Shown here: positions 31,139 through 39,328 of the stretch, piece by piece | Layout of the letters: every line of letters starts with the position of its first letter | How positions within the stretch are numbered: position 1 is the first letter of the stretch | From: a virus | Direction: 5' to 3' (one strand) | Length of the DNA stretch: 50,180 nt | IMG/VR virus record: IMGVR_UViG_3300031864_000003 | Span: 1-50,180 of that record | Position numbers and translations under genes: made by a program | Notes under the pieces: model-generated | Seen by the model: the letters and a program-made list of their open reading frames with translations, nothing else | Told to the model about the DNA's origin: nothing | The model's database searches: none

Positions 31139-31315
31139 ATGACAGTAAAAGACATGATAGGAGATGTTAAAAATCTCACCGTCTATTATGAAGGAACCGG
31201 TGATCCAAAAGACGATCACAAAATCGTAGGAATTGCCTTTATAAGGTCTAATGAAAATGGAGAAACCAGAATTGGAGATCATGAAAAAATGGAAGAATGG
31301 AGAAAAAATATTTAA
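31139..31315 (+). CDS. 58-residue hypothetical protein
   Basis: The ORF encodes MTVKDMIGDVKNLTVYYEGT ... ending EEWRKNI. Begins one base after the sigma-like stop with AGGGAGGG upstream. Function unknown. Confidence 0.5.
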   Translation: MTVKDMIGDVKNLTVYYEGTGDPKDDHKIVGIAFIRSNENGETRIGDHEKMEEWRKNI

Positions 31316-31328
31316 AAAAGGAGGGGAT

Positions 31329-31658
31329 ATGAGAATCTTCAAAAAGAAATATTACATCATGCAATCAATTCCAGGCATATCAGGCTTTCAACGATGGAAT
31401 GAAAGAGAATACCGGGTCTGCACAGGGCGCAAGGCCCAACTACATAAACTTGATATTGTAAAAGAATTCAGAGAAAACGGTAGAGGTCAATTTCTCTTGG
31501 AAGATGGCCATTTACCAGAATATCAAGCTCATGCAAAAGAAAAGGAAATTATTCCTTGGCTTGATGAGCAAAGATATTCAACAGCTTTTATACTTAATCC
31601 AGAAGTATATGATCTTCAAACAACAATCAAGCAAAATAAAACAAAGGAGGAAATATAA
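31329..31658 (+). CDS. 109-residue hypothetical protein
   Basis: The ATG at 31329 (MRIFKKKYYIMQSIPGISGF) has AAAAGGAGGGG upstream; the longer in-frame start overlaps the previous gene and is rejected. Basic N-terminus, helical C-terminus. No family recognised. Confidence 0.55.
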   Translation: MRIFKKKYYIMQSIPGISGFQRWNEREYRVCTGRKAQLHKLDIVKEFRENGRGQFLLEDGHLPEYQAHAKEKEIIPWLDEQRYSTAFILNPEVYDLQTTIKQNKTKEEI

Positions 31659-31659
31659 A

Positions 31660-32136
31660 ATGTCAACAGATACAAAACTATACACATCTTCTTTTTGGGG
31701 AATCGAAAACATTAAAAGCATTCTCCATACCCGTTTAAAAGTAACAGAATTCAAATTAAAATCAAACCATGAATTTGCACCCGGTTATTTCATTATCAAT
31801 TTTCATTACAATAACGAATATTGCAAAATGAATATTTTTCTTAGTGCCTCTACCCCCATCGGCCCAGCAATATTGCTTTCAATGGCAGCAAATTCCAAAA
31901 ACATCGAAATCCTAAAAACCATTGCAGAAACAATTGGAGGATATTTTGAAGAAAACGATTGCAAAGAAACCGGGACAATGATCAACGGAAAACTATGCCG
32001 AGAAGATGGATTACAATACCATTTGATCGAAGCTATTATAAACGGAGAAACCAACGGGGAAAGCATCCCAGAATTAAACGATTCCGTCAAAAAATGGCAG
32101 AAAAGAGTAAATAGCTATTCAACAGAAACTCTATAA
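31660..32136 (+). CDS. 158-residue hypothetical protein
   Basis: The ATG at 31660 (MSTDTKLYTSSFWGIENIKS) follows AAAGGAGG one base after the previous stop. Features: YFIINFHYNNEYCKMNIFLS, CREDGLQYHLIEAIINGE. Mixed alpha/beta. Function unknown. Confidence 0.55.
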   Translation: MSTDTKLYTSSFWGIENIKSILHTRLKVTEFKLKSNHEFAPGYFIINFHYNNEYCKMNIFLSASTPIGPAILLSMAANSKNIEILKTIAETIGGYFEENDCKETGTMINGKLCREDGLQYHLIEAIINGETNGESIPELNDSVKKWQKRVNSYSTETL

Positions 32137-32379
32137 ACAAAACCCATTAACCTTAAAAAAATAGAAAAAAAAACGAGTCATGAAATTTATCAATTAGAAA
32201 ATGGCGATTACAGCATGGTAAGAAGCATTGAGACTTGCTGCATAAACTCAAAAGCAAGAAAAGCCATTAGGACCTGTGCGCTGCCCTCTCCAAGCAGAAA
32301 GACTGGATAGGGCAGGTTGGCTAAAAAACAACTTAAAATTTCAACCAGTTTTCAGTATAATAGAAAGAGGAGAGAAAAT
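32137..32379 (+). other. Gap with an open frame lacking a start, then a promoter
   Basis: The frame of the previous gene stays open for about 57 codons after its TAA and reads like protein (KKTSHEIYQLENGDYSMVRS, then ETCCINSKARKAIRTC), but the only in-frame ATG is internal. It may be a decayed extension or a readthrough product. The second half holds a candidate promoter. Confidence 0.35.
32333..32361 (+). promoter_or_regulatory. Candidate promoter (TTTTCAGTATAATA motif)
   Basis: TTAAAA, 17-base spacer, perfect TATAAT (32356-32361) before the 32380 gene. The surrounding TTTTCAGTATAATA closely matches TTTTCAGTACAATA near 47604-47617 and is similar to TTCAGTTATAATA near 35553-35565. Confidence 0.5.
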
Positions 32380-32601
32380 ATGGCCTTACACAAAGGAGAA
32401 ATAAACTACATGGGGCAATGCTTCACTCTCTACACTCATGCCAATGGAAAAAGAGATCCTATGGACAATTTCTGTTATCAAATAGCAGAAAAATTGTATC
32501 CTAGCGCCACCCCTCAAGAATTAAGGGTTGCATCTAAACCTATAAAAATGCATTTGTTAAGTTTTGACAGTCACAAAATAACTGAAATAAAGGAGAAATA
32601 A
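32380..32601 (+). CDS. 73-residue hypothetical protein
   Basis: The ATG at 32380 (MALHKGEINYMGQCFTLYTH) has AGAGGAG upstream and follows the promoter. The longer in-frame start begins upstream of the promoter and is rejected. The DNFCYQIAEKLYPSA segment is helical. Function unknown. Confidence 0.5.
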   Translation: MALHKGEINYMGQCFTLYTHANGKRDPMDNFCYQIAEKLYPSATPQELRVASKPIKMHLLSFDSHKITEIKEK

Positions 32602-32603
32602 AG

Positions 32604-32789
32604 ATGGAAACACAAATTGGAAACGGAATAAAGGATTTTATCTCTTTTCTATTTCGCATATCCATTTACAAAAGATTTATAGAAGATTCCAAAAAAAGAA
32701 ACCTTCATATTTCCGTAATAGAAATAGATGAAAACCAATTAAAAAGGGAAACTCTACTAGAAAATTTTTATAAAAAATGCCAACGCTAA
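32604..32789 (+). CDS. 61-residue hypothetical protein
   Basis: The ORF encodes METQIGNGIKDFISFLFRIS ... ending FYKKCQR, starting right after the preceding stop with AAAGGAG. Basic, aromatic. Function unknown. Confidence 0.5.
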   Translation: METQIGNGIKDFISFLFRISIYKRFIEDSKKRNLHISVIEIDENQLKRETLLENFYKKCQR

Positions 32790-32837
32790 CCATAAAAAAT
32801 CAAATTAAATTTCCATTAAAATAAAGGAGAAAAAGAA

Positions 32838-33035
32838 ATGTTAACTAATGGTATATTTTCAGAAGAAGACAAACAATTCCGAGACGCCTGCCAAAAAGCC
32901 GGTATTCCAGCAACAGCCAGACAAGCCAGCAAATTCCAGAATCAAAAGGGGCTTGCCTACAAATTGTCGGCTGGGAAAATCAAAGTCCTAAAAGATAAAG
33001 AAGGAATATTCATCAAAATTATAAATCAGATATGA
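32838..33035 (+). CDS. 65-residue hypothetical protein
   Basis: The ORF encodes MLTNGIFSEEDKQFRDACQK ... ending IIKIINQI-like FIKIINQI. AAAGGAG site. The segment AGIPATARQASKFQNQKGLA suggests a small helical fold. ATGA overlap with the SF2 helicase gene hints at a functional link. Confidence 0.5.
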   Translation: MLTNGIFSEEDKQFRDACQKAGIPATARQASKFQNQKGLAYKLSAGKIKVLKDKEGIFIKIINQI

Positions 33036-34597
33036 CACTAACACTCACAATAAAAAATCAAATCAAAGTTCCATATCTTGATGAATCTTTTGATGATTTT
33101 CTTTATGATGCCCTGGTAATGACTGACCCAAAATGGTTAGAAAACGAAAGGATAAAAGGAAGCAAGAAAATATCATTTCAATACCGGTACAACAATAAAT
33201 ATGTCCACATCGAACCTCCCAAAACAAAAGAGGGAACCCCTCTATTGGTCTTCCCAACAAGATTTACCCCAAAAGACGGAAAGTTTTATTTTTGTAGAAT
33301 CTTTGAACCCAGGCATCCCAAAACCATAATACACAATGAAACAAAATACAATCTTGCCTACTCATATTTAAGAATTCCACCAAAACTTTACTTTCTTGAT
33401 GAAGTTGGTGAAGATGCGCTTTTTGTTCCCAGGGGCTTCTTAAAAAACATCATTGAATACTGTAATGAAAACCAAATTGAACTTGAAATTGATAATCAAA
33501 CACATATATTTGAAGACATCTCTTTTGAATTTTCTGGCACTCTCCGTCCCTTTCAAGAAACAGCGGTTGAAAAGCAACTACCTGAAAATGAAGGGGTCCT
33601 ATGTGCCCCAACTGGATCGGGAAAAACAGTCATTGGAATCTACATGATTGCAAAACGAAAACAGCCTACACTTATAATCGTTCACACTCGGGAACTACTT
33701 GATCAATGGACAGACAGAATCAAAACCTTCTTAAATATCCCTGAAAAAAACATTGGGCATATAGGCAACGGGTGTCTTGATGAAGATAAACCAATAACAA
33801 TTGCCCTAATTCAAACCCTAAATAAGCATCCTGAAATTGTAAACAATTATGGTTTTTTGATCATCGATGAATGCCACCGCACCCCGAGTCGAACGTTCAC
33901 AGCGGCTGTAAAAAACTTCGAAGGGAGATATATCCTTGGCCTCTCTGCTACACCTTACAGAAGGGACGGTCTTTCTAAAATTATCGAATGGTACTCTGGG
34001 CCAATCAGACACAAGATCGAGCCCCGAGATTTAATAAACACCGGACACATTACCTCTGTTGAGGCTGTAATTAGGAAAACAAACTTCATTGCATCGATGG
34101 ATGATCCGTCAGCAGAATATTCCACAATGCTACAAGAAATCTCACAAAACGAGGAACGCAACCAAATGATCATTGACGATGTATGGAAGGCAGCAGGCCA
34201 AGGTGAAACCTGTCTTATATTGTCTGATCGAAAAGCCCATTGCCATGAATTAAAAAAGTTGATGGGCAATCTTTGGAACACAGAAATTTTGACCGGGGAT
34301 ACCCCTACAAAAGAAAGAAAACAAATCGTCAAAGACACCAACGCTGGTAAAATTGAAGTATTGATTGCCACCAGTCAACTAATTGGGGAAGGCTTTGATT
34401 GCAAAGAACTATCAGTATTATTTCTTACAATGCCCATTCGGTTTTCTGGACGTGTCATTCAATATCTCGGAAGGGTATTGCGGCCAGCAAAAGGAAAAGA
34501 AAGAGCCCTTGTCTTTGACTACTTTGATCAGAATGTAAAGTGCTTATATCCGGGAATGAAAACAAGAAAAAAGGAATATGAAAAATTAAAAATGTAA
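33032..34597 (+). CDS. SF2 DNA helicase (UvsW/XPB-like)
   Basis: A 521-residue helicase. Motif I GVLCAPTGSGKTVIGIYMIA, Ia IIVHTRELLDQWTDRI, II FLIIDECHRTPSRT, III ILGLSATPYRRDG, then the second RecA domain with ILTGDTPTKERKQIV, VLIATSQLIGEGFDCKELSV and IQYLGRVLRPAKGKER (motif VI). The ~140-residue N-terminal part is phage-specific. Such enzymes act in branch migration, replication restart or origin remodelling. It is followed by the primase gene. Confidence 0.9.
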   Translation: MTLTLTIKNQIKVPYLDESFDDFLYDALVMTDPKWLENERIKGSKKISFQYRYNNKYVHIEPPKTKEGTPLLVFPTRFTPKDGKFYFCRIFEPRHPKTIIHNETKYNLAYSYLRIPPKLYFLDEVGEDALFVPRGFLKNIIEYCNENQIELEIDNQTHIFEDISFEFSGTLRPFQETAVEKQLPENEGVLCAPTGSGKTVIGIYMIAKRKQPTLIIVHTRELLDQWTDRIKTFLNIPEKNIGHIGNGCLDEDKPITIALIQTLNKHPEIVNNYGFLIIDECHRTPSRTFTAAVKNFEGRYILGLSATPYRRDGLSKIIEWYSGPIRHKIEPRDLINTGHITSVEAVIRKTNFIASMDDPSAEYSTMLQEISQNEERNQMIIDDVWKAAGQGETCLILSDRKAHCHELKKLMGNLWNTEILTGDTPTKERKQIVKDTNAGKIEVLIATSQLIGEGFDCKELSVLFLTMPIRFSGRVIQYLGRVLRPAKGKERALVFDYFDQNVKCLYPGMKTRKKEYEKLKM

Positions 34598-34606
34598 AGG
34601 ATACAA

Positions 34607-35497
34607 ATGCCATTTAATGCCCAGCAGTTTTGTGCAGACCATAACATTCCAACTGCCCCTGCCGGACATCAGCACTCCCGGCAGGGCTGGACTAATATCC
34701 GTTGTCCTTTCTGTTCTGGCAATCCAGGATGGCACGGGGGAATGAATCACAACAAAGCATACTATACCTGTTATCGTTGCGGTAATCACTGGTTGCCAAA
34801 GGTCATTGCAACCCTTCTCAAAATCCCTATCAATCAAGCAAAAAGAGTTCTCACTCCATATTTAACAGGAGAACAAATACAGGAATTCAAGGAAAAGGTC
34901 TATGCTGAAAAGATTATTTACCCCCCAGATACCGGCCCCATGACCCCACGGCAACGAGCATACTTGAAAAACAGAAGATTTGACCCAGACAAACTTGAAC
35001 GAGATTGGGAACTATTGGGAGTTGGAAACTTTGGCCCATATAAAGGCAGAATCCTTGCCCCGATATATTTACACAATCAATTAATCAGCTATCAAACACG
35101 AGACGTCACAGGCAAACAATCTGCCAAGTATATGGCTTGCCCAGAGGACGAAGAGGTTTATTGCCACAAATATTCATTATATGGAATTGATAATTGTCAT
35201 AGCAAAACCGTAATTGTTGTTGAGGGAATGTTTGATGTATGGAGATTAGGTTTTGGAGCAGCGGGGACTTTTGGAATTGAATATTCCTCTCAACAGATCT
35301 TAATGCTTGCACAGCAATTTGATCGAATATTTATCTTTTATGATGAAGATGAACAAGGACAACAGAAAGCAAACGAAATGGCATCTGGACTATATGAGTT
35401 TGGAAAAGAATGTGAGATAATAATGAATCCAGGTGGAGATCCAGCAGATATGAAAAATGATGAAGCGAAAAATCTAATGAAAGAAATCGGATTATGA
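34607..35497 (+). CDS. Zinc-binding/TOPRIM primase
   Basis: A 296-residue DnaG/gp4-type primase. N-terminal zinc ribbon: IRCPFCSGNPGW ... YYTCYRCGNHW. TOPRIM: KTVIVVEGMFDVWRLGF with the conserved Glu, and IFIFYDEDEQGQQKANEMAS with the D-x-D motif. It lays RNA primers for lagging-strand synthesis with the DnaB-like helicase at 46022. No helicase domain is fused. AAAGGATAC site. Confidence 0.9.
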   Translation: MPFNAQQFCADHNIPTAPAGHQHSRQGWTNIRCPFCSGNPGWHGGMNHNKAYYTCYRCGNHWLPKVIATLLKIPINQAKRVLTPYLTGEQIQEFKEKVYAEKIIYPPDTGPMTPRQRAYLKNRRFDPDKLERDWELLGVGNFGPYKGRILAPIYLHNQLISYQTRDVTGKQSAKYMACPEDEEVYCHKYSLYGIDNCHSKTVIVVEGMFDVWRLGFGAAGTFGIEYSSQQILMLAQQFDRIFIFYDEDEQGQQKANEMASGLYEFGKECEIIMNPGGDPADMKNDEAKNLMKEIGL

Positions 35498-35536
35498 AAA
35501 ACAATTGAGAATTATTAAAATAAATTAATTTTTTTC

Positions 35537-35564
35537 TTTACTTTTTAAAAAATTCAGTTATAAT
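35537..35564 (+). promoter_or_regulatory. Candidate promoter before the PD-(D/E)xK gene
   Basis: TTTACT, 16-base spacer, TATAAT (35559-35564), ten bases before the ATG at 35574, so the leader would be only a few bases. It shares the TTCAGT-TATAAT context with other sites in this arm. Confidence 0.45.
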
Positions 35565-35573
35565 AATATTATT

Positions 35574-36398
35574 ATGAAAATAGATAATACTAAAAAATGT
35601 ATGCGGTGTCATACACAGGAAATTAATGTTAAAAGTAGAGGACTTTGTAATAGATGCTACCATCAATTATTCTATGAAAAAGAATTACAAAAATATCCAA
35701 AATTATATAATACGTTTCCAGAAAGACTTATTAAAAAATACGGACAGGACATATTAACAGATTTTGAAAACTGCACAGAAAATACGAATATAACATTGAC
35801 GTCTATTGCAAAAAAATATGGATTTACCAAAGAAAATGCTAAACAGATATATCATCAATTATACGGGAAAGATATTTATATAAACAAACGAAAACAACTA
35901 AAATACAGTATCGACCTACAAAAAAGAACAACGAATAATCATCCACATAATAGAATAAAAAAGTACGGAATAATTCCAAAATACTCAAAGAATAAAAAAC
36001 ATACTACTAAAAAAGGATTTTTAACAGAAAAAATTATATGGGACAATTTAATCTCTTTAGGGTTTAAACCTTTATATCCTTTATATAGAAAACCATATGA
36101 TTTAATAGTAAATAATAAAAAAATAGAAATAAAAGGGATGTTTAATTCTGTCAAAACAAGCTCTGCTGCAAAAGGTTCATATTTTGTAGCAATATTAACA
36201 AAAAGAGAAAAAAGAATAGCAGATTATCTAATATGCTATATTCATAAAATAGAGAAGCCCTATATAATACCTATGGAAAAAATAAGAAAATTAAAAGGAG
36301 CTATTATTTACATACGAGATAACACTACGAAATTTAAAACTACTAAAAAAAGTAACAGATGGAAAGTATATGAAAATGCTTGGAGATTATTAAAATAA
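35574..36398 (+). CDS. AT-rich PD-(D/E)xK nuclease-like protein (possible free-standing homing endonuclease)
   Basis: A 274-residue protein. N-terminal four-Cys zinc knuckle (KCMRCHTQE, LCNRCYHQL), a helical middle (LTSIAKKYGFTKENAKQIYH, HTH-like), and a C-terminal PD-(D/E)xK-like core: FLTEKIIWDNLISLGF, YDLIVNNKKIEIKGMF (D...E-x-K), then a strand. It is far more AT-rich than the genes on both sides and sits with its own promoter between primase and a GIY-YIG gene. That fits a mobile endonuclease gene. A nuclease fold is inferred from motifs only. Confidence 0.6.
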   Translation: MKIDNTKKCMRCHTQEINVKSRGLCNRCYHQLFYEKELQKYPKLYNTFPERLIKKYGQDILTDFENCTENTNITLTSIAKKYGFTKENAKQIYHQLYGKDIYINKRKQLKYSIDLQKRTTNNHPHNRIKKYGIIPKYSKNKKHTTKKGFLTEKIIWDNLISLGFKPLYPLYRKPYDLIVNNKKIEIKGMFNSVKTSSAAKGSYFVAILTKREKRIADYLICYIHKIEKPYIIPMEKIRKLKGAIIYIRDNTTKFKTTKKSNRWKVYENAWRLLK

Positions 36399-36416
36399 AA
36401 TATTTTTTTATTTTCC

Positions 36417-36446
36417 TTGACTTTTTTTAAGAAAAAAAAATAATAT
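36417..36446 (+). promoter_or_regulatory. Promoter upstream of the structured leader
   Basis: TTGACT (36417-36422), 18-base spacer, TAATAT (36441-36446). The CTTGACTTT context is the same as in the main early promoter at 26331. It would transcribe the structured RNA at 36454-36552 and the GIY-YIG gene. Confidence 0.55.
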
Positions 36447-36453
36447 AAAAATG

Positions 36454-36552
36454 CGAAATGAAAGGCTCCCTGCTTTCTCCTTTCGTAACTTTGGCTGCCA
36501 TGTGGCCAACATGGTTTCCGGGGGCGGGTGCCATTACCACCTGCCCTCAGCC
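36454..36552 (+). ncRNA. Structured RNA leader or small RNA
   Basis: About 100 bases, much richer in GC than the surroundings, fold by eye into: hairpin 1, CGAAA/TTTCG (36454-58 / 36481-85) enclosing GAAAG/CTTTC; then an outer stem GGCTG/CAGCC (36493-97 / 36548-52) enclosing CCATGT/ACATGG (36498-503 / 36509-14) and a 9-bp stem GGGCGGGTG/CACCTGCCC (36522-30 / 36538-46, one G-U). It lies between a promoter and the ATG of the GIY-YIG gene. It could be a cis regulator or an independent RNA. No known class recognised. Confidence 0.5.
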
Positions 36553-36577
36553 TTAACCTTGTAATGGGAGGTTGTCA

Positions 36578-37138
36578 ATGAAAAACGAAGTCCTCTTTAC
36601 CAGTATCCATTATAACGACCCTGAAAATTTTCTCATGGATAATTATGGATTCAAAGCAGATTTCACACCTTGGAAAAAGGCAAAGGCTTTAATAGGCAGT
36701 CTCAACACATTTTATTCAAAATATTCTGAAAAAGATATCAAAGCTTTTCAACAAGCAAAAAATCAAAGAGACAAAAAAGAAGTTGCTGCCAATTGGAAAA
36801 TTTTTGGAGAAGACTTCTATAATGACCCACAAGAAGCCCTAAATCAAGACAAAGGCTATATATACTTTCTACAATGCACAAAAACCAAAGTTGTAAAAAT
36901 AGGCAAAACAATATCTCTAAGAAATAGAATTAACCAAATCAAACCTCAACTTCCATTTAAAACAAAAATAACTCACACTATAAAAACAAGAAACGCTTCA
37001 ATTTTAGAGGAGTTATTTCACCAGGTTTTTCAAAATAAACAACTTAACGGGGAATGGTTCGAATTGTCTAAAGAAGATATTCAAAATATCAAAACAAAGA
37101 ATCTCCCCCAAAATATTTTAGATTTAATCGGAGAATAA
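36578..37138 (+). CDS. GIY-YIG / T5orf172-type nuclease-domain protein
   Basis: An 186-residue protein (ATG at 36578 with GGGAGG upstream; a TTG two codons earlier is too close to the ribosome site). C-terminal ~95 residues: GYIYFLQCTKTKVVKIGKTI, LRNRINQIKPQLPF, ILEELFHQVFQNKQLNGEWF. This is the T5orf172/MUG113 branch of the GIY-YIG fold (Y-I-Y ... K-I-G-K-T ... R ... E...F). Such proteins are frequent in phages and may be mobile nucleases or repair enzymes. Its neighbour is another nuclease-like gene. Confidence 0.75.
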   Translation: MKNEVLFTSIHYNDPENFLMDNYGFKADFTPWKKAKALIGSLNTFYSKYSEKDIKAFQQAKNQRDKKEVAANWKIFGEDFYNDPQEALNQDKGYIYFLQCTKTKVVKIGKTISLRNRINQIKPQLPFKTKITHTIKTRNASILEELFHQVFQNKQLNGEWFELSKEDIQNIKTKNLPQNILDLIGE

Positions 37139-37143
37139 ATAAA

Positions 37144-38505
37144 ATGATCGAAAAAGAAGAATACAATGAACTATTTCTCTGGTATTTAAACCAACCTTAC
37201 TTTGAAATCAATAAACAAGCAGTCAAATTATTTGGAGCAGAAATAGCAGTTTTCCTTTCATTGCTAATCGATTGGAGAGGATATCTTGAAAGCCAAAACT
37301 TATTGAACAAAGGCAATTATTTCTACCTTGAACAAAAACACATAAAAGAAAAGATTCAAATTAGTTTTGACAAGCAAGCCAAATTCATATCATTTTTCAA
37401 GGGGCTTGGAATCCTAGATATCAAGAGAGGAAAAAGTGGGGAGTTAAGAAGAAATTGGTATTATATCGATATGTTCAAATTAGTTGAAATTCTGAAAACA
37501 GAAAAACTAGATATATACAAAGTTGAGCATGGAAAAATAAAAGAACAAGAGGTATACAGTGAAACACAGGATACCCCAGTAGACCGTGAAACACAGGATA
37601 CGTATCCTGTAAAACACAGCCTTATAAATAATAACAGAGTAAATAATAACAGATTTAAGGTTACTAAAGTAACCTTAACGGATTCTTCTGAATCCGAACA
37701 AGGATTATTAAACTTAAACAATGAAACCCTTATATTAGAATCAAAGAAAATCCCTCCCAACTCTCTTCAATATAATCTCCTCAACTTTTGGAACAATCTC
37801 CCGAGCATTCCAACTATGCATATCAGATCTAATACCAAAGTGCGGTTAACCGCAGCGAAGTATCTCACTCAGCTTGCTTCAGGCCGCTTTGCCGATGGCA
37901 AGAAATTCAAACCAGGCTTCTTTAATGAACATAAACTCTCCTCATCTATACTTGCTAAACAATGGACAAGAGAAGAGATCAAGGAAGGATTGAAGCACCT
38001 TAATAACATTTTCATTGAGGGCTACTGGCCCCGGAACAAAGATAACCTGCCCAGAGATCTTGCAACCCTGCTTTATAATCCTGGCAAACAAAATAGCTGG
38101 TTTCTGATGGTCATAGGACAGGAGCCAGAGCTATTAAACAACTCAGTTAATTTCAAACCTGAAAACCACAAGGCAGCAAAACAATACCCGGATATAATAG
38201 ATCCCATAATAAAACAATTCAAGGACAAACAAGTTTTCGATCATGATGTAACTGCTAAGACAATGGATGAGATCTTATCTATAATTGAATATCATAGTCA
38301 AATGGACTTCTCTAATAACATAGCAAAATACCGATGGGGCAACCTAAAATTGTTTATTGATGACTTCTGCAATTTTATTATTTCTAAGTCTTGGCTGGAA
38401 AACAGTATAATAAATATATCAGCAGAGGGAAAGGTTTTTCAATCCTTTGTTGATGAGTGTGAAGACGAATTGTATGGGCGGGCAAGTTTAAGACCGAAGG
38501 GATAA
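37144..38505 (+). CDS. Replication initiator / replisome organiser-like protein
   Basis: A 453-residue protein. Residues ~15-115 form a winged-helix module typical of phage replication initiators (YFEINKQAVKLFGAEIAVFL, FYLEQKHIKEKIQISFDKQA, LGILDIKRGKSGELRRNWYY). A low-complexity Asn-rich linker (ENNRVNNNRF-like, residues ~160-190) separates it from a C-terminal part with LASGRFADGKKFKPGFFNEH. It probably binds the origin and loads helicase. Function by family resemblance. Confidence 0.65.
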   Translation: MIEKEEYNELFLWYLNQPYFEINKQAVKLFGAEIAVFLSLLIDWRGYLESQNLLNKGNYFYLEQKHIKEKIQISFDKQAKFISFFKGLGILDIKRGKSGELRRNWYYIDMFKLVEILKTEKLDIYKVEHGKIKEQEVYSETQDTPVDRETQDTYPVKHSLINNNRVNNNRFKVTKVTLTDSSESEQGLLNLNNETLILESKKIPPNSLQYNLLNFWNNLPSIPTMHIRSNTKVRLTAAKYLTQLASGRFADGKKFKPGFFNEHKLSSSILAKQWTREEIKEGLKHLNNIFIEGYWPRNKDNLPRDLATLLYNPGKQNSWFLMVIGQEPELLNNSVNFKPENHKAAKQYPDIIDPIIKQFKDKQVFDHDVTAKTMDEILSIIEYHSQMDFSNNIAKYRWGNLKLFIDDFCNFIISKSWLENSIINISAEGKVFQSFVDECEDELYGRASLRPKG

Positions 38506-38523
38506 GACAAATTAGGTGGATAT

Positions 38524-38694
38524 ATGATATATGAATCAGAAAGAAGTGAAGGCATACCTTGCAACAGAGATGATTGTATGTATTGGAATAGCCTTTATGA
38601 GCAACATTGCTCAAAAGCAAACGCTGTCGGTGATCCAGGGCCGGTATTTTGTATTGCTTACCGGCCTAATAAGGTACTCAAGGAACAACCATGA
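38524..38694 (+). CDS. 56-residue Cys-rich protein
   Basis: The ORF encodes MIYESERSEGIPCNRDDCMY ... ending NKVLKEQP. AGGTGGA site. Cysteines at IPCNRDDC, HC and FC could bind metal. First of a chain of tiny genes, most with ATGA overlaps. Function unknown. Confidence 0.55.
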   Translation: MIYESERSEGIPCNRDDCMYWNSLYEQHCSKANAVGDPGPVFCIAYRPNKVLKEQP

Positions 38695-38718
38695 CCCACA
38701 CAACCTTAAAACCTAAAT

Positions 38719-38794
38719 GCGGGGATAGTGCAAGGGTAGAATATCCTTTATCCCAAAAGGAAGATGGCGGTTCGATTCCGACCTCTCCGCTCCA
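38719..38794 (+). tRNA. tRNA-Gly(CCC)-like gene with irregular anticodon and T arms
   Basis: 76 bases including an encoded CCA. Acceptor GCGGGGA pairs with TCTCCGC (one G-U); discriminator T as in bacterial tRNA-Gly. T loop GTTCGATTC is canonical. The anticodon stem TCCTT/AAGGA closes an 8-base loop containing TCCC instead of 7; the T stem GGCGG/CCGACC needs a bulged A; the D stem GTGC/GAAT has one mismatch. Overall it resembles bacterial tRNA-Gly(CCC) carrying two single-base insertions. It may be a decaying phage tRNA. An overlapping ORF (38691-38882) is therefore unlikely. Confidence 0.6.
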
Positions 38795-38859
38795 AATGAA
38801 GATATATCCAATTCCTCAAATTAAGGCTTATCGCCTCACAAGGTATTCAAGGAGAACCC

Positions 38860-39036
38860 ATGAACCAACCACCCCCAGATGATAGTCGAGAAGTCCTCAC
38901 CTGGATACGAGACAGGGAAGGATCAAAACGCTGGACAATAGATCGTTTTAATGGCCAGTGGTATGACTGGAAATCTAAAGTGTTGTACTGGAAAGAATTA
39001 GACCCTGAGCCGGAATATGAGGAGGAATACCCATGA
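38860..39036 (+). CDS. 58-residue DUF551-like protein
   Basis: The ORF encodes MNQPPPDDSREVLTWIRDRE ... ending EPEYEEEYP. The pattern REVLTWIRDREG ... WTIDRFNGQWYDW ... VLYWKELD looks like a short DUF551-type module (V......G....A.F.G..W......V..W..LP). GGAGAACCC site. Ends in an ATGA overlap. Confidence 0.55.
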   Translation: MNQPPPDDSREVLTWIRDREGSKRWTIDRFNGQWYDWKSKVLYWKELDPEPEYEEEYP

Positions 39037-39203
39037 AATTAGAAATTAAATTCACAGAAGGCAAAAGCCGACAAATACATTGGTTATTAAAGGAATATTA
39101 TAAAAGCAAAGCGAACTTTGGTACTCTTGCAAAGCAGGCCATTATAGATATCGCCAAGATTCAGGCAGAGAAAATACTATCTGGAACTGAGGAGCTATTA
39201 TGA
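39033..39203 (+). CDS. 56-residue hypothetical protein
   Basis: The ORF encodes MKLEIKFTEGKSRQIHWLLK ... ending SGTEELL. Coupled by overlap both sides. Predicted helical. Function unknown. Confidence 0.5.
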   Translation: MKLEIKFTEGKSRQIHWLLKEYYKSKANFGTLAKQAIIDIAKIQAEKILSGTEELL

Positions 39204-39328
39204 AACTTTACTATTCATTTCTAAACATAATAATATTGCTAATCGGTATCATCCTTACCCCTTTTGCTTTTTTATATTATGGTATTAAGGGAACTTTGAC
39301 TTGGTGGAAAGGATTTTTGTGGAGATGA
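39200..39328 (+). CDS. 42-residue membrane peptide
   Basis: The ORF encodes MKLYYSFLNIIILLIGIILT ... ending GFLWR, a single TM helix followed by aromatic residues. Overlaps neighbours by ATGA. Small phage membrane peptides of this kind are common; role unknown. Confidence 0.5.
   Translation: MKLYYSFLNIIILLIGIILTPFAFLYYGIKGTLTWWKGFLWR

Noticed and set aside
38691-38882. 63-codon plus-strand ORF starting at an ATGA overlap
   Set aside because: Its second third is the tRNA-Gly-like gene, and the rest has no conserved look; the tRNA explains the sequence better.
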